From Acidobacteriota bacterium (lineage in GTDB: Bacteria; Acidobacteriota; Terriglobia; Versatilivoradales; Versatilivoraceae): a DNA stretch of 64,000 nucleotides. The position numbers and the translations under genes were made by a program. Position 1 is the first letter of the stretch. Every line of letters begins with the position of its first letter. Positions 9,554 through 17,821 of the stretch are shown here, one piece after another. The notes under the pieces are model-generated. The model searched no databases. It was not told the origin of the DNA and saw nothing but the letters and a program-made list of their open reading frames with translations. The stretch is taken from the NCBI GenBank assembly GCA_028875575.1, contig JAPPDF010000054.1:1-64000 (forward strand). Direction: 5' to 3'.

Positions 9554-9814
9554 ATGGCCAGAGTTCAGCTCGTCATTCCCGATGAAGATCGCGACCGCTA
9601 TTTGTACCAGGCACGTAAGGAGGGCATGACGTTGAGTGCCTGGTTGAGGGCTGCCGCCCGCGAGCATCTCCAGAAACGACAGCAATCCAAACCCTTCCAA
9701 TCCCCGGAGGATCTGAAAGAGTTTTTTCGAGCCTGCGACAGCATGGAAGGCCCGGAAACGGAACCGGATTGGGACGAACACCTCGATCGTCACCCTGGCC
9801 CGGCAACTCCATGA
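9554..9814 (+). CDS. VapB-type RHH antitoxin of a broken vapBC locus
   Basis: The 86 residues begin MARVQLVIPDEDRDRYLYQARKEGM, a beta-strand/helix arrangement typical of antitoxins paired with PIN toxins. The central part (EGMTLSAWLRAAAREHL) is the second helix. AGGTGA lies 7 bases before the ATG at 9554. The expected C-terminal tail after 'EPDWDEHL' is replaced by RHPGPATP, because the DNA from about 9786 is the distal part of a vapC gene read in another frame. The antitoxin is therefore probably altered at its toxin-binding end. Confidence 0.65.
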   Translation: MARVQLVIPDEDRDRYLYQARKEGMTLSAWLRAAAREHLQKRQQSKPFQSPEDLKEFFRACDSMEGPETEPDWDEHLDRHPGPATP

Positions 9815-9938
9815 ACGGCATTCCGGCTTGAGCCCGCGGGACCTCTGCCACCTTGCCAGTTGCCGCAGGCGCGGCGTGAGCGAGATCAAGACCTTCGATC
9901 AAGCTCTCCATGCCGTGGCAGGGGCCCGACCCCGATAG
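9786..9938 (+). pseudogene. C-terminal remnant of a VapC (PIN-domain) toxin
   Basis: A frame overlapping the antitoxin's 3' end reads IVTLARQLHERHSG, LSPRDLCHLASCRRRGV, SEIKTFDQALHAVAG to a TAG at 9936-9938. 'LSxRDxxHLAxxxRxGxxxIxTFDxA' is the characteristic C-terminal part of PIN toxins (the Asp of SPRD and the Asp of TFD are metal ligands). The N-terminal 80 or so residues are absent, so a deletion removed the end of vapB and most of vapC in one event. No start codon or SD precedes it. Confidence 0.6.
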
Positions 9939-10112
9939 AGGGCCGACAACGGCAGGGTGGTGCCGGGCATCCGGCACTGAGCATGCAGGTCCCCTTCTCA
10001 AAGTCACCTGGCCGAGCGACGACGAACGACTGTCAGGTCGAGGGAGGATATCCGAGGCTGGCCGCATTCAGAGCAACATTCGCGGAGTTCGATCCGAAAG
10101 GAATCTCCAACG

Positions 10113-10694
10113 ATGTCAATGGATATCATCGACGTAGACGATCGCCTGATCCGTGTCCTGTTCGCAATCGACCTCGTTGCCCTCTTCCTGCTGTTGGTCG
10201 CAACCGTCTCGTCCGTGGTCCGGCCCGACCGCCGGATCTGGCCTCCACCGGCGCGGCGCTCGTGGCAGTTCGTGATGATCTGGATCTGCTACCGTGGGGC
10301 CTTGGGACTCAACGCGTGTCTGCTGGTGCTGGATTGGAATACCTGGGTCTTTTCGGGCGGCCTCCGGTTGCTCCTCGGCATCCCGCTGGCTCTGCTCGGA
10401 GAAATGCTGGTGCTGTGGGGAATCGCCACCATCGGCCGGAAGGCTTCCTGGGGCCTCAGGGACGGCTTCGTCGACTCCGGCCCCTACCGGTTCACCCGCA
10501 ACCCGCAATCCCTCGGACTCAACCTGCTCTTCCTGGGCCTGAGCATCATTGCGAACTCACAGTTCCTCTGGGTCACCCATGGGCTGCTTGCCCTGGTGTT
10601 CATCATCATGCCACTCAGTGAGGAGGTTTGGCTGAAGGAGCAATACGGGGAGGAGTACGAGCGGTATCGGCGGGAGACGCCGCGATTCTTGTGA
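10113..10694 (+). CDS. ICMT/PEMT-like membrane methyltransferase family protein
   Basis: The product has 193 residues and is an integral membrane protein with about four or five hydrophobic segments (residues 14-36, 50-75, 78-100, 131-165). The C-terminal half carries the signature of the isoprenylcysteine carboxyl methyltransferase / phospholipid methyltransferase family: 'DSGPYRFTRNPQSLGLNLLFLGL', then 'EEVWLKEQYGEEYERYRRETPRFL'. In this family the motif binds S-adenosylmethionine at the membrane face. The bacterial substrate is unknown; prenylated or lipid acceptors are typical guesses. A TGA closes it 28 bases before the convergent lysZ. Paralogy with NnrU-like proteins cannot be excluded. 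Confidence 0.75.
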   Translation: MSMDIIDVDDRLIRVLFAIDLVALFLLLVATVSSVVRPDRRIWPPPARRSWQFVMIWICYRGALGLNACLLVLDWNTWVFSGGLRLLLGIPLALLGEMLVLWGIATIGRKASWGLRDGFVDSGPYRFTRNPQSLGLNLLFLGLSIIANSQFLWVTHGLLALVFIIMPLSEEVWLKEQYGEEYERYRRETPRFL

Positions 10695-10722
10695 GGACGC
10701 CGCCAGTGTCCTGTCTCGCCAA

Positions 10723-11541
<819 letters not shown>

Positions 11542-11646
11542 GGTTGCTCGATCTCCTTGATTTTGACTTGGCTTGGGGGCAGGTCTGGGCGCAACCCGAG
11601 GTTCTTGGCGAGTCCGGCCGCTACCGCCTGAATTCTCCGGCGGCGT

Positions 11647-12801
11647 TCAGCGCAGCCTCTTGTCCAACCACTCCACCACCAGGTCGGAGGCTTCCGGAAT
11701 CTCCGCAAGCACCTCGATGCCCCGAGAGCTGGAGCCTTCAAAGACTCGGGTTAGTCTCGGATATCCGGTCTGCTGCTCCAATCCGGCGATGGAAGCGGTG
11801 GAGGACTCATCCCCCCGGGTTGCCAGAAAGAGGATGGAGTGAGGTTGGAAGTCTTGAGCCCGCTCGGCCACGCCGCGGACATTGGCCAGGTTGCCGGAAA
11901 CCACCACCGCCGCGCGCACATTTTCGTACTTGCCGGAGGCCAGAAACGCCAGGTCGGCTCCAAGTCCGGTTCCCACCACGCCGATGAGGTAGGGATCGAT
12001 CGTTCCCTGAGCCTCCAGCCAGGCAAAGGTCGCCTCGAACAGTTCCAGCAAGGCATCCATCCGGTCGGGATCCGACTCCGAAGGAGTGGCCGCGCCCCCT
12101 GACGACTCCTCTTCCCCGGAGTGCAGATCGAGGTTGAGCACCCCGACCATGTTTCCCGCAAGCTTCTCCTGGATGAAGGTGTTCCAGACGCCGCGGGTCT
12201 CCCCCGAACCGTGCAGCAGCAACACCGCCGGAAACCGCACCTCCTCCGAGTCCGGTGGGGGATACCAGTCGCCCGTGAAGTGCAATCCACCCTTTCCCGG
12301 GATCTCGACGCTCTGCATTCGCACAGGGACATCCGCGGGTTTTTCCTCGACCACCCTTTCGGCCAGCTTGAAGTTGAGGACGTTGTCGTAACGTTGGAGC
12401 ATGGAGCTGATGGCCAGAACTCTGGAGCTAAGCTGCTGGTATTCGGCGTGGATCTCGTAGTCGAGCGCCGGCTCCAGGCCGAAAATGGCAAAGAGTCCCT
12501 TCTCGTCCGTGATGAGGATGGTGGTGGTCTCGTTCTTGACGTTCCTGACGAAGACCTTGGCCCCCGGCTGGGATTTCCCGTCTGGCCCGGCCACGTGGCC
12601 GCGAATCGACTTGGTCCGAGGCGCCTCCTCGTCACCCTGGGGTCTGGCTTCCCCGGAAACCAATCCCCAGATCAGAGCCAACCCCAAGAGAAAGGGCGCC
12701 GGTCCCATCCTGACGATGGTTCGCAATCCGGCGGTTAACTGGAGACTTGGTCGCATCATGGCTTTGGGGGCAGGGGTCGGCATCGAATCGTTAGTCCGCA
12801 T
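11647..12801 (-). CDS. secreted carboxypeptidase-regulatory-like / alpha-beta-hydrolase-like protein, nucleophile Ser missing
   Basis: The frame is open far upstream, but the upstream gene ends at 12819, so I use the ATG at 12801 (384 residues). Several later ATGs are possible, including one at 12708 just before the signal peptide (MGPAPFLLGLALIWGLVSG). A carboxypeptidase-regulatory-like beta-sandwich follows (IRGHVAGPDGKSQPGAKVFV, 'TDEKGLFAIFGL'), then a dienelactone-hydrolase-like domain: 'PAVLLLHGSGETRGVWN' (oxyanion region) and 'IDPYLIGVVGTGLGADLAFLA'. In active relatives the last motif is G-x-S-x-G. Here the serine position is Gly (GTGLG), so hydrolase activity is doubtful. It is embedded in the LysW operon with no evident metabolic link. 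Confidence 0.7.
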   Translation of the reverse strand: MRTNDSMPTPAPKAMMRPSLQLTAGLRTIVRMGPAPFLLGLALIWGLVSGEARPQGDEEAPRTKSIRGHVAGPDGKSQPGAKVFVRNVKNETTTILITDEKGLFAIFGLEPALDYEIHAEYQQLSSRVLAISSMLQRYDNVLNFKLAERVVEEKPADVPVRMQSVEIPGKGGLHFTGDWYPPPDSEEVRFPAVLLLHGSGETRGVWNTFIQEKLAGNMVGVLNLDLHSGEEESSGGAATPSESDPDRMDALLELFEATFAWLEAQGTIDPYLIGVVGTGLGADLAFLASGKYENVRAAVVVSGNLANVRGVAERAQDFQPHSILFLATRGDESSTASIAGLEQQTGYPRLTRVFEGSSSRGIEVLAEIPEASDLVVEWLDKRLR

Positions 12802-12818
12802 TTCATAGGAGGAACCGG

Positions 12819-13265
12819 CTACTCCGACTTGGTAACCGGCGTCATCCGGATGGCGATGTGCTGCATCTCGTCGGCGTAGAACTGAACGGACTGTTCCGTC
12901 TTCCGGTAGCCCTTCTTGCTGGCGGTCACCACCACGGTCTGTTCTCCGGCGGGAAGACGGACGGCAAATTCCCCGCGGCGGTCGGACTGCATCCGCCAAC
13001 GCTTTTCCTTTTTCCTTCCGCTCTCCCCCGGCGGCAGCGTCACCTGAATGGCCACTCCCGGCAGGCTGAAGCCTCTCTGATCGAAGCAGCTCCCCTTGAG
13101 CAAGGCAAAGGGTTGATCCTTCTTGGACTCCTCCCCTGGGAGAGCTGTCCCGGGCGCCCAGGCGAAACAAATCAAGGCAGCCAGAACAGCCGCCGCGGCC
13201 AGCTTGAGTGACTTCGACCTCGACAACACCATGGGAGGGCTCGACAAATCAGTCCTGTTCACCAT
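12819..13265 (-). CDS. small secreted carboxypeptidase-regulatory-like domain protein
   Basis: The product has 148 residues: a signal peptide (SLKLAAAAVLAALICFAWAPGTALP) followed by one carboxypeptidase-regulatory-like beta-sandwich ('GSCFDQRGFSLPGVAIQVTLPP', 'SDRRGEFAVRLPAGEQTVVVTASKKGY'). The ATG at 13263-13265 shares one base with the TAA of the argC/lysY gene (TAATG), so translation is probably coupled. An internal ATG at 13232 would also keep the signal peptide. It is probably a small periplasmic or surface protein. The next gene also carries this domain and may work with it. No enzymatic motif is visible. Confidence 0.7.
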   Translation of the reverse strand: MVNRTDLSSPPMVLSRSKSLKLAAAAVLAALICFAWAPGTALPGEESKKDQPFALLKGSCFDQRGFSLPGVAIQVTLPPGESGRKKEKRWRMQSDRRGEFAVRLPAGEQTVVVTASKKGYRKTEQSVQFYADEMQHIAIRMTPVTKSE

Positions 13266-14308
13266 TATACGGGATGCAAACCGGGAAATCCCAACCCCAG
13301 GGTCTCCTCCCAGCCGTGCATCGCGTTCATGGCCTGGACCGCGTTTCCCGCCGCCCCCTTCATCAGGTTGTCCAGGGCGGAAAGCACCACCAGGCGCCCC
13401 TCCGCCGGGTCCAGCTCGAAACCGACGTCGCAGTAGTTGGATCCCGCCAGGATCTTGGGTTCCGGGTAACGGTAGACCCCCGATCTTTCCTTGACGATTC
13501 TGAGGAAGGGCTCCGCCTGATAGGCCTCCCGATAGGCTCTCCAGAGGGCCTTCTCCTCCGGAACCCGCTCCAGCAGCACCTGGGCGGTGGCCAGGACGCC
13601 CCGCACGGAATCGGTGGAGGTGGCCGACAAATGAATCCGGGGTCTGGCACCGTTCAAAGCCAGCTCCTGCTTGACCTCGGCCGTGTGGCGATGGCGGGTC
13701 GGCTGGAAGGACCGGAGAGAACCGCTGCGCTCCGGGTGGTGGGAAGCCAGGCTGGACTTGTTGCCGGCCGCCGACGAGCCCACCTTGGCCTCGATGAAGA
13801 TGTCCTCCGAATCCACCAGTCCCGCCTTGTAGAGCGGGAAGAGGCCCAGAATGGCGGCGGTGGCCAGGCAGCCCGCCCCGGTCACCAGCCTGGCTTCTCG
13901 AATCTCCTGCCGGTGCAGTTCGGGAACGCCGTAGACCGCCCGTTCCAGCAGCTCCGGCCTGGAATGCTCGTGGTGGTACCAGGTCACGTAATCCGCCGGG
14001 GAGCGCAAGCGAAAATCGGAGGAGAGGTCAATGACCCGATTGCCCAGATCGAGAAATTCCTCCATGCGCTCCACGGCCATCCCGTGGGGCAGGCAGAGGA
14101 AGAGCAGGTCCACCGTCTTCAAGGCCTGGCTGGCCACAAATCGCAGCTTGCAGCGCTTGCGAAGGTTGGGGTGCACCGAATGGACGAACTTGCCCACCCT
14201 GGATTCCGAGGTCACCTGACACAGCTCAACCTCGGGATGGCCCAACAAGAGGCGCAACACCTCTCCACCGGTATAACCGGAACCTCCGACGATGGAAACC
14301 GAGATCAT
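13265..14308 (-). CDS. argC/lysY: N-acetyl-gamma-glutamyl-phosphate / LysW-gamma-aminoadipyl-phosphate reductase
   Basis: The product has 347 residues. It opens with an NADP-binding Rossmann motif ([17 protein letters not shown], residues 5-21). The active-site cysteine is C147 in '[13 protein letters not shown]', and a late '[22 protein letters not shown]' block is diagnostic of ArgC/LysY reductases. It reduces the acyl phosphate made by LysZ to the semialdehyde on the LysW carrier. ATGA overlaps the end of lysX by 4 bases. Its length is normal and all key residues are present. Sequence alone does not separate lysine-type from arginine-type specificity. Confidence 0.88.
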   Translation of the reverse strand: MISVSIVGGSGYTGGEVLRLLLGHPEVELCQVTSESRVGKFVHSVHPNLRKRCKLRFVASQALKTVDLLFLCLPHGMAVERMEEFLDLGNRVIDLSSDFRLRSPADYVTWYHHEHSRPELLERAVYGVPELHRQEIREARLVTGAGCLATAAILGLFPLYKAGLVDSEDIFIEAKVGSSAAGNKSSLASHHPERSGSLRSFQPTRHRHTAEVKQELALNGARPRIHLSATSTDSVRGVLATAQVLLERVPEEKALWRAYREAYQAEPFLRIVKERSGVYRYPEPKILAGSNYCDVGFELDPAEGRLVVLSALDNLMKGAAGNAVQAMNAMHGWEETLGLGFPGLHPV

Positions 14309-15171
14309 GGATGCCCCTCGGACCCGGACTGCCCTTCGGGGGCAGCGTTCAGGACGTAGTCGACGATTCTGGCCGGGATGTCGACACCGGTGGTATGGAT
14401 GGAATTCCTGAACTCCATGGTGTAGTTGACTTCGTTGACCTGAAAACCCGACTCCGACTCGAAGAGATCCACGGCAAGGACCCCGCCGCCAACGGCTCGG
14501 GCGGCCGCTTTAGACAGGCGGTCGATTTCCGGGGTCACCGGGCAGTTCTCGGCTCGCCCTCCTCGGGCCGTGTTGGTAATCCAGTGGGAGGAATAGCGAT
14601 AGATGGCGCAAATAGTCTCGTCACCCACCACGAAGCTCCGGATGTCCCGGCCCGACTTGGGAACGTACTCCTGAATATAGAAGACGGAGTGCTGGTAGGA
14701 ACCCAGGATGTCCTTGTGTTCCAGCACGGCTTCGGCGGCCTCTCGATCATTGATCTTGGAGAGCAGTCGCCCCCAGGACCCCACCGCCGGCTTGAGCACT
14801 ACCGGATAACCCAGTTCCTCGATGGCTTTCAGAGCCGACTTGGGCGTGAAGGCCATGACGGTCCGAGGGGTGGGAATCCGATTCCGGAGGAGCGCGCTGC
14901 TGGTCAGGAACTTGTTACCGCAGGTTTCGGCCACCGGGTAGCTGTTGACCGTCCGGATCCCCCAGTCGTTGAGGACCTTCAGGGAATAGAGGGCCCGGGA
15001 GTGATTGACGCTTCTCTCCAGAACCACGTCGAAATCAAGATGCCTGGAGTCCAGGCGAAAGATCAGCTCGCGGTCGTCGACGATCTCCGGAGCAACGCCA
15101 CGGCTACGAAACTCCTGCAGCAGCAGCTTTTCTTCCTTGCGCAGGATGGAGCAGAGTAGTCCTACTTTCAT
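14305..15171 (-). CDS. lysX: [LysW]-amino-acid ligase, ATP-grasp
   Basis: The product has 288 residues from the ATG at 15171 ([17 protein letters not shown]). The upstream extension reads through a T-tract and is rejected. The fold is RimK-like ATP-grasp: '[17 protein letters not shown]' (phosphate-grasp Lys), '[17 protein letters not shown]', and the C-terminal '[22 protein letters not shown]' with the Mg-binding Glu/Asn. This last motif is close to characterised LysX enzymes, which join alpha-aminoadipate to the C-terminal Glu of LysW. ArgX enzymes use glutamate. I lean to the LysX reading without being able to prove it. No SD is visible; a hairpin plus seven Ts ends 10 bases before the start codon. 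Confidence 0.85.
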   Translation of the reverse strand: MKVGLLCSILRKEEKLLLQEFRSRGVAPEIVDDRELIFRLDSRHLDFDVVLERSVNHSRALYSLKVLNDWGIRTVNSYPVAETCGNKFLTSSALLRNRIPTPRTVMAFTPKSALKAIEELGYPVVLKPAVGSWGRLLSKINDREAAEAVLEHKDILGSYQHSVFYIQEYVPKSGRDIRSFVVGDETICAIYRYSSHWITNTARGGRAENCPVTPEIDRLSKAAARAVGGGVLAVDLFESESGFQVNEVNYTMEFRNSIHTTGVDIPARIVDYVLNAAPEGQSGSEGHP

Positions 15172-15181
15172 CAGTACACAC

Positions 15182-15234
15182 AAAAAAACCACAGGGAGCG
15201 GAATCGGTCAAGAAACCCTCGCATCCTCTGTGGT
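15182..15234 (-). terminator. hairpin plus T7 between lysW and lysX (terminator/attenuator)
   Basis: On the minus strand ACCACAG (15234-15228) can pair with CTGTGGT (15194-15188) across a 33-nt loop, followed immediately by seven Ts (15188-15182). It lies downstream of lysW and ends 10 bases before the lysX ATG. The stem is only 7 bp with a long, partly structured loop, so efficiency is uncertain. Confidence 0.5.
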
Positions 15235-15277
15235 CGTACGGGTCGGAAGGTGAGTTGTAAACACTCCTTGCCGGGGA

Positions 15278-15442
15278 TCATTCCCCCCAATCTTCTTCTT
15301 CCTCCGGAGCCAGGTCCAACTCCACGGGATCCATGCCCACGACCTCCAGGTCGGCCCCGCAATCGGCGCAGGTTACGATCTCACCCTTTTCCACATCGTC
15401 TTCCAATTCCAATTCGGCTTCGCATTCCGGACAGTTGGGCAC
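15278..15442 (-). CDS. lysW: LysW amino-group carrier protein
   Basis: The product has 54 residues from the GTG at 15442, which has GGGAGGG 5 bases upstream and gives exactly the length of known LysW proteins. The frame stays open further upstream, but without a good start. Two zinc-binding pairs are present (NCPEC near residue 4 and TCADCGA near 25), followed by an acidic body. The hallmark C-terminus EEEEDWGE carries the terminal Glu whose gamma-carboxyl is ligated to the amino group of aminoadipate or glutamate. It carries intermediates through LysX, LysZ and LysY and is recognised by its acidity. The deacylase (LysK) and aminotransferase (LysJ) are not in this window. Confidence 0.93.
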   Translation of the reverse strand: MPNCPECEAELELEDDVEKGEIVTCADCGADLEVVGMDPVELDLAPEEEEDWGE

Positions 15443-15478
15443 GGTACCCTCCCTGGACACCGACAAAGATTGCAGCAA

Positions 15479-15766
15479 TGGTGACGATCGTGGAGAACCT
15501 AAAGCAAAATGGGCGCCTCACTTCCCGACCAGCCACAATCAGGATGGGAACCAAGGCAGTGCAGGTGACCAAGCCGGCGTTAGTTGCGGCAGCAGGCGGC
15601 AGTATAAGGAAGGGCCGAAGAAACTGTCAAGCGCATTATACGGCTCCCGAGGCACCCTCCGGGTGCTGCCCAATCGCGTCAGGCGTTGTTTCTTTTAGGT
15701 TTACAAGCCAAGCTGTCTTTTCCTATGATGGAGCGATCTTGCCGTTGCCTCCGGGGACCCGCGTCT
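15479..15766. other. divergent spacer between lysW and dacB
   Basis: This 290-base spacer must hold the divergent promoters for the minus-strand LysW operon and the plus-strand PBP gene. I could not pick a convincing -35/-10 pair. No RNA motif was recognised. Confidence 0.3.
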
Positions 15767-17167
15767 ATGACGGCTGCTCTGTTCAAGCACCTCCGACCGA
15801 TCCAATCCGGTCCCTGCTGTCTCGCTTTTCTGGTGTTGAGCGCCTTCTGGCCCGTAGAAGCCAATCAGAGCAGCGAGCTGCGACACCCGGTTGCCCAACC
15901 GCTGCCTGCCCCGCCCCGGCAACTGGAAAGCACAGCCCTGCAAAATTTCTCTCGCCGAATCCGGAGGCATCGCTACAACCTGGACAGGCAGGGGATTCTG
16001 GTGGAATCGCAGGATGGTCGCACCGTTCTGGCGCAACTGAACCCGGAAACCCCGCTCAATCCGGCCTCGGTGATGAAGCTGGTCACCTCTCTGGTGGCTC
16101 TGGCGCAGTTGGGCCCCGATCACCGCTTCGTCACTCGAGTCTACGGCGATTCCCCCATCGATCAGGAGGAACGGGTGCTGCCCGGCAATCTCTACCTGGT
16201 CAGCGACGGGAATCCCCTTCTCGGCAGGGCCGAACTTTACCGATTGACCCGTTCCCTGAAGCGAAGGGGCTTGCGCCGGGTGGAGGGAGACCTGGTGGTA
16301 ACCGGACCCTTCTCGGTGAACTCCAGCAGCAACCCCGACTACCCTGTCCGGTACCTGGCGCGCTACTTCCGGCGAACCGGCATCAGGATCAAGGGACGAG
16401 TCTACGCCGCGCCGAAAGAGTGCGTCAGCGAGCGGTTGCGAATCGAGTATCTCAGCCACTCTTCACCGCGCCTCCGGGACATCCTGTGGAAGGTGAATGC
16501 GTTCAGCGTCAATGCTATCGCCGACAGGCTGGGGCGCGCTCTGGGAGGGCCCGAGTCCATGCGGGAGTATCTGATCCGGGAGATGGGCATTCGTCCCCTG
16601 GATATTCGGATAGAAAAACCGTCCGGAATAGGACGCAGCCGCATGACCGCACGTGCCGCCGTTCAAGTGCTCCACTGCCTTCGCGCCACCGTCCAGGGTC
16701 ATGGTATGAAGCTGCAGGACATCATGCCCGTGGCTGGAGTGGACCAGGGGACGCTTCGCGGGCGCTTTCGGCATTCCAGGTACCGCGGCCGTGTCCTGGG
16801 AAAAACGGGAACCAATTCTTCCAAGGATGGAGGTGTCAGTACGCTGGCGGGTGTAGCCATGACCCGGGCCCACGGACCCGTCTTCTATGCCATTCTCAAC
16901 AACGGCGGCGGCGTCATGGCCTACCGGCGATGGCAGGATGAGTTTCTGCGGAAGCTGATCCAGGAGAACGGCGGCAAGGTCCAGGCCCTGAAGACCCGCC
17001 CCAAGTCCCGCCGGCTCAACGGCTCTTCTTCCTGGAGTCCCTCCCCCTATTGGGAAGGGCTGGCCCGGGTTCCCGCCTATCGGCGCAAGATACGCAGGAG
17101 ATCCAGACGGCCCGTTCGAACAGGAGAACTCCGAATCCTCCCCGCCCCGATCCCGGCTTCAACCTGA
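15767..17167 (+). CDS. dacB: D-alanyl-D-alanine carboxypeptidase/endopeptidase, PBP4 type
   Basis: The product has 466 residues from the ATG at 15767 (GGGGA 9 bases upstream); upstream ATGs at 15725 and before would add an unlikely N-terminus. A signal peptide (CCLAFLVLSAFWPVEA) precedes the penicillin-binding domain. The three serine-transpeptidase motifs are present: S101-V-M-K104 (NPASVMKLVTS), S247-V-N249 (NAFSVNAIADRL) and K346-T-G (VLGKTGTNSSKDGG). This matches class C low-molecular-weight PBPs (DacB/PBP4), which trim or cleave peptide crosslinks in the periplasm. The tail after residue 410 is basic and low-complexity. Confidence 0.9.
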   Translation: MTAALFKHLRPIQSGPCCLAFLVLSAFWPVEANQSSELRHPVAQPLPAPPRQLESTALQNFSRRIRRHRYNLDRQGILVESQDGRTVLAQLNPETPLNPASVMKLVTSLVALAQLGPDHRFVTRVYGDSPIDQEERVLPGNLYLVSDGNPLLGRAELYRLTRSLKRRGLRRVEGDLVVTGPFSVNSSSNPDYPVRYLARYFRRTGIRIKGRVYAAPKECVSERLRIEYLSHSSPRLRDILWKVNAFSVNAIADRLGRALGGPESMREYLIREMGIRPLDIRIEKPSGIGRSRMTARAAVQVLHCLRATVQGHGMKLQDIMPVAGVDQGTLRGRFRHSRYRGRVLGKTGTNSSKDGGVSTLAGVAMTRAHGPVFYAILNNGGGVMAYRRWQDEFLRKLIQENGGKVQALKTRPKSRRLNGSSSWSPSPYWEGLARVPAYRRKIRRRSRRPVRTGELRILPAPIPAST

Positions 17168-17821
17168 GCTGGAACACCCTCGATTCGCCGCTTATGAGTC
17201 GTCGCCCTGTTATGGGACGGCAGCGCTGCCAAGTGAATAGTGGTTAGTGGATAGTTATTCGATCGACACGTTAAGCCCAACCTGAAGCAACTGAAATAAA
17301 GAGTGATCCACGAAGGAACACGAAGGGCCATCGAGCGTGACGGCTCTGCCGCCTGCAGGGCTGCGGCAAGCCAAGCCGGCACGCCCCCTTGAGGAGCAAG
17401 ACTGAGGGAGGATGCCCCCCCCCGGGAGCGCGGGCGTCCCGCCCGCATCCTCTCCCGTGGGTTGCCGCTCGGTTTCCCTGCGATGGCGCACCCTGCCACG
17501 CTGGCGGCGGGAACCGCATGGGCACGACCGAAGCAGAGCCCTGGCGTCTTTGCCGGTCGATCCAGGTCGAGGAGATGGGCCAGGCTGTGCCAGGAATTGT
17601 GCGGGCGGGACGCCCGCGCTCCCGGGGGTTCCCATTGGGCTGGCCTCTCAGGAATCTGACCCGCGGCCTCGCCTGCCTGCCAGCCGGCTTTCTTGACATC
17701 TCCCTATCCGTTACCTATTCTTGGCCTTCTTTCGGCGGCTGCGCCCATCTCGCCGCTCCGGTTCAGATAAAGGTTCCAACACTGCTTTCGATGCTCGGTT
17801 GATTACCCGCACCCCCCGGCC
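17168..17821. repeat. repeat-filled spacer upstream of the DUF5752 gene
   Basis: 650 bases without a gene. At 17225-17290 lies 'AGTGGATAGTTATTCGATCGACACG..', similar to 46200-46260. At 17305-17335 is the 'CCACGAAGGAACACGAAGGGCCA' repeat also seen at 43088-43132. At 17421-17626 is an element bounded by inverted GC palindromes, listed separately. Short open frames here have the composition of repeat translation products. Confidence 0.6.
17421..17626. repeat. palindrome-bounded intergenic element, copy 1
   Basis: The left arm CCCGGGAGCGCGGGCGTCCC (17421-17440, continuing GCCCGCATCC) and right arm GCGGGCGGGACGCCCGCGCT (17601-17620, continuing CCCGGG) are inverted copies. Inside, 17551-17600 ('CGATCCAGGTCGAGGAGATG') is shared with the copy at 26101-26488. 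No coding capacity; probably a REP/BIME-like or MITE-like element. Confidence 0.7.

Noticed and set aside
9860-10621. 253-codon frame overlapping the ICMT-like gene
   Set aside because: Arg/Pro/Gly-rich and out of frame with a clear membrane protein; no motif supports it.
15250-16941. 563-codon plus-strand frame overlapping lysW and dacB
   Set aside because: It runs antisense to lysW and out of frame with dacB. Its residues are Pro/Arg/Gly-rich shadow sequence.
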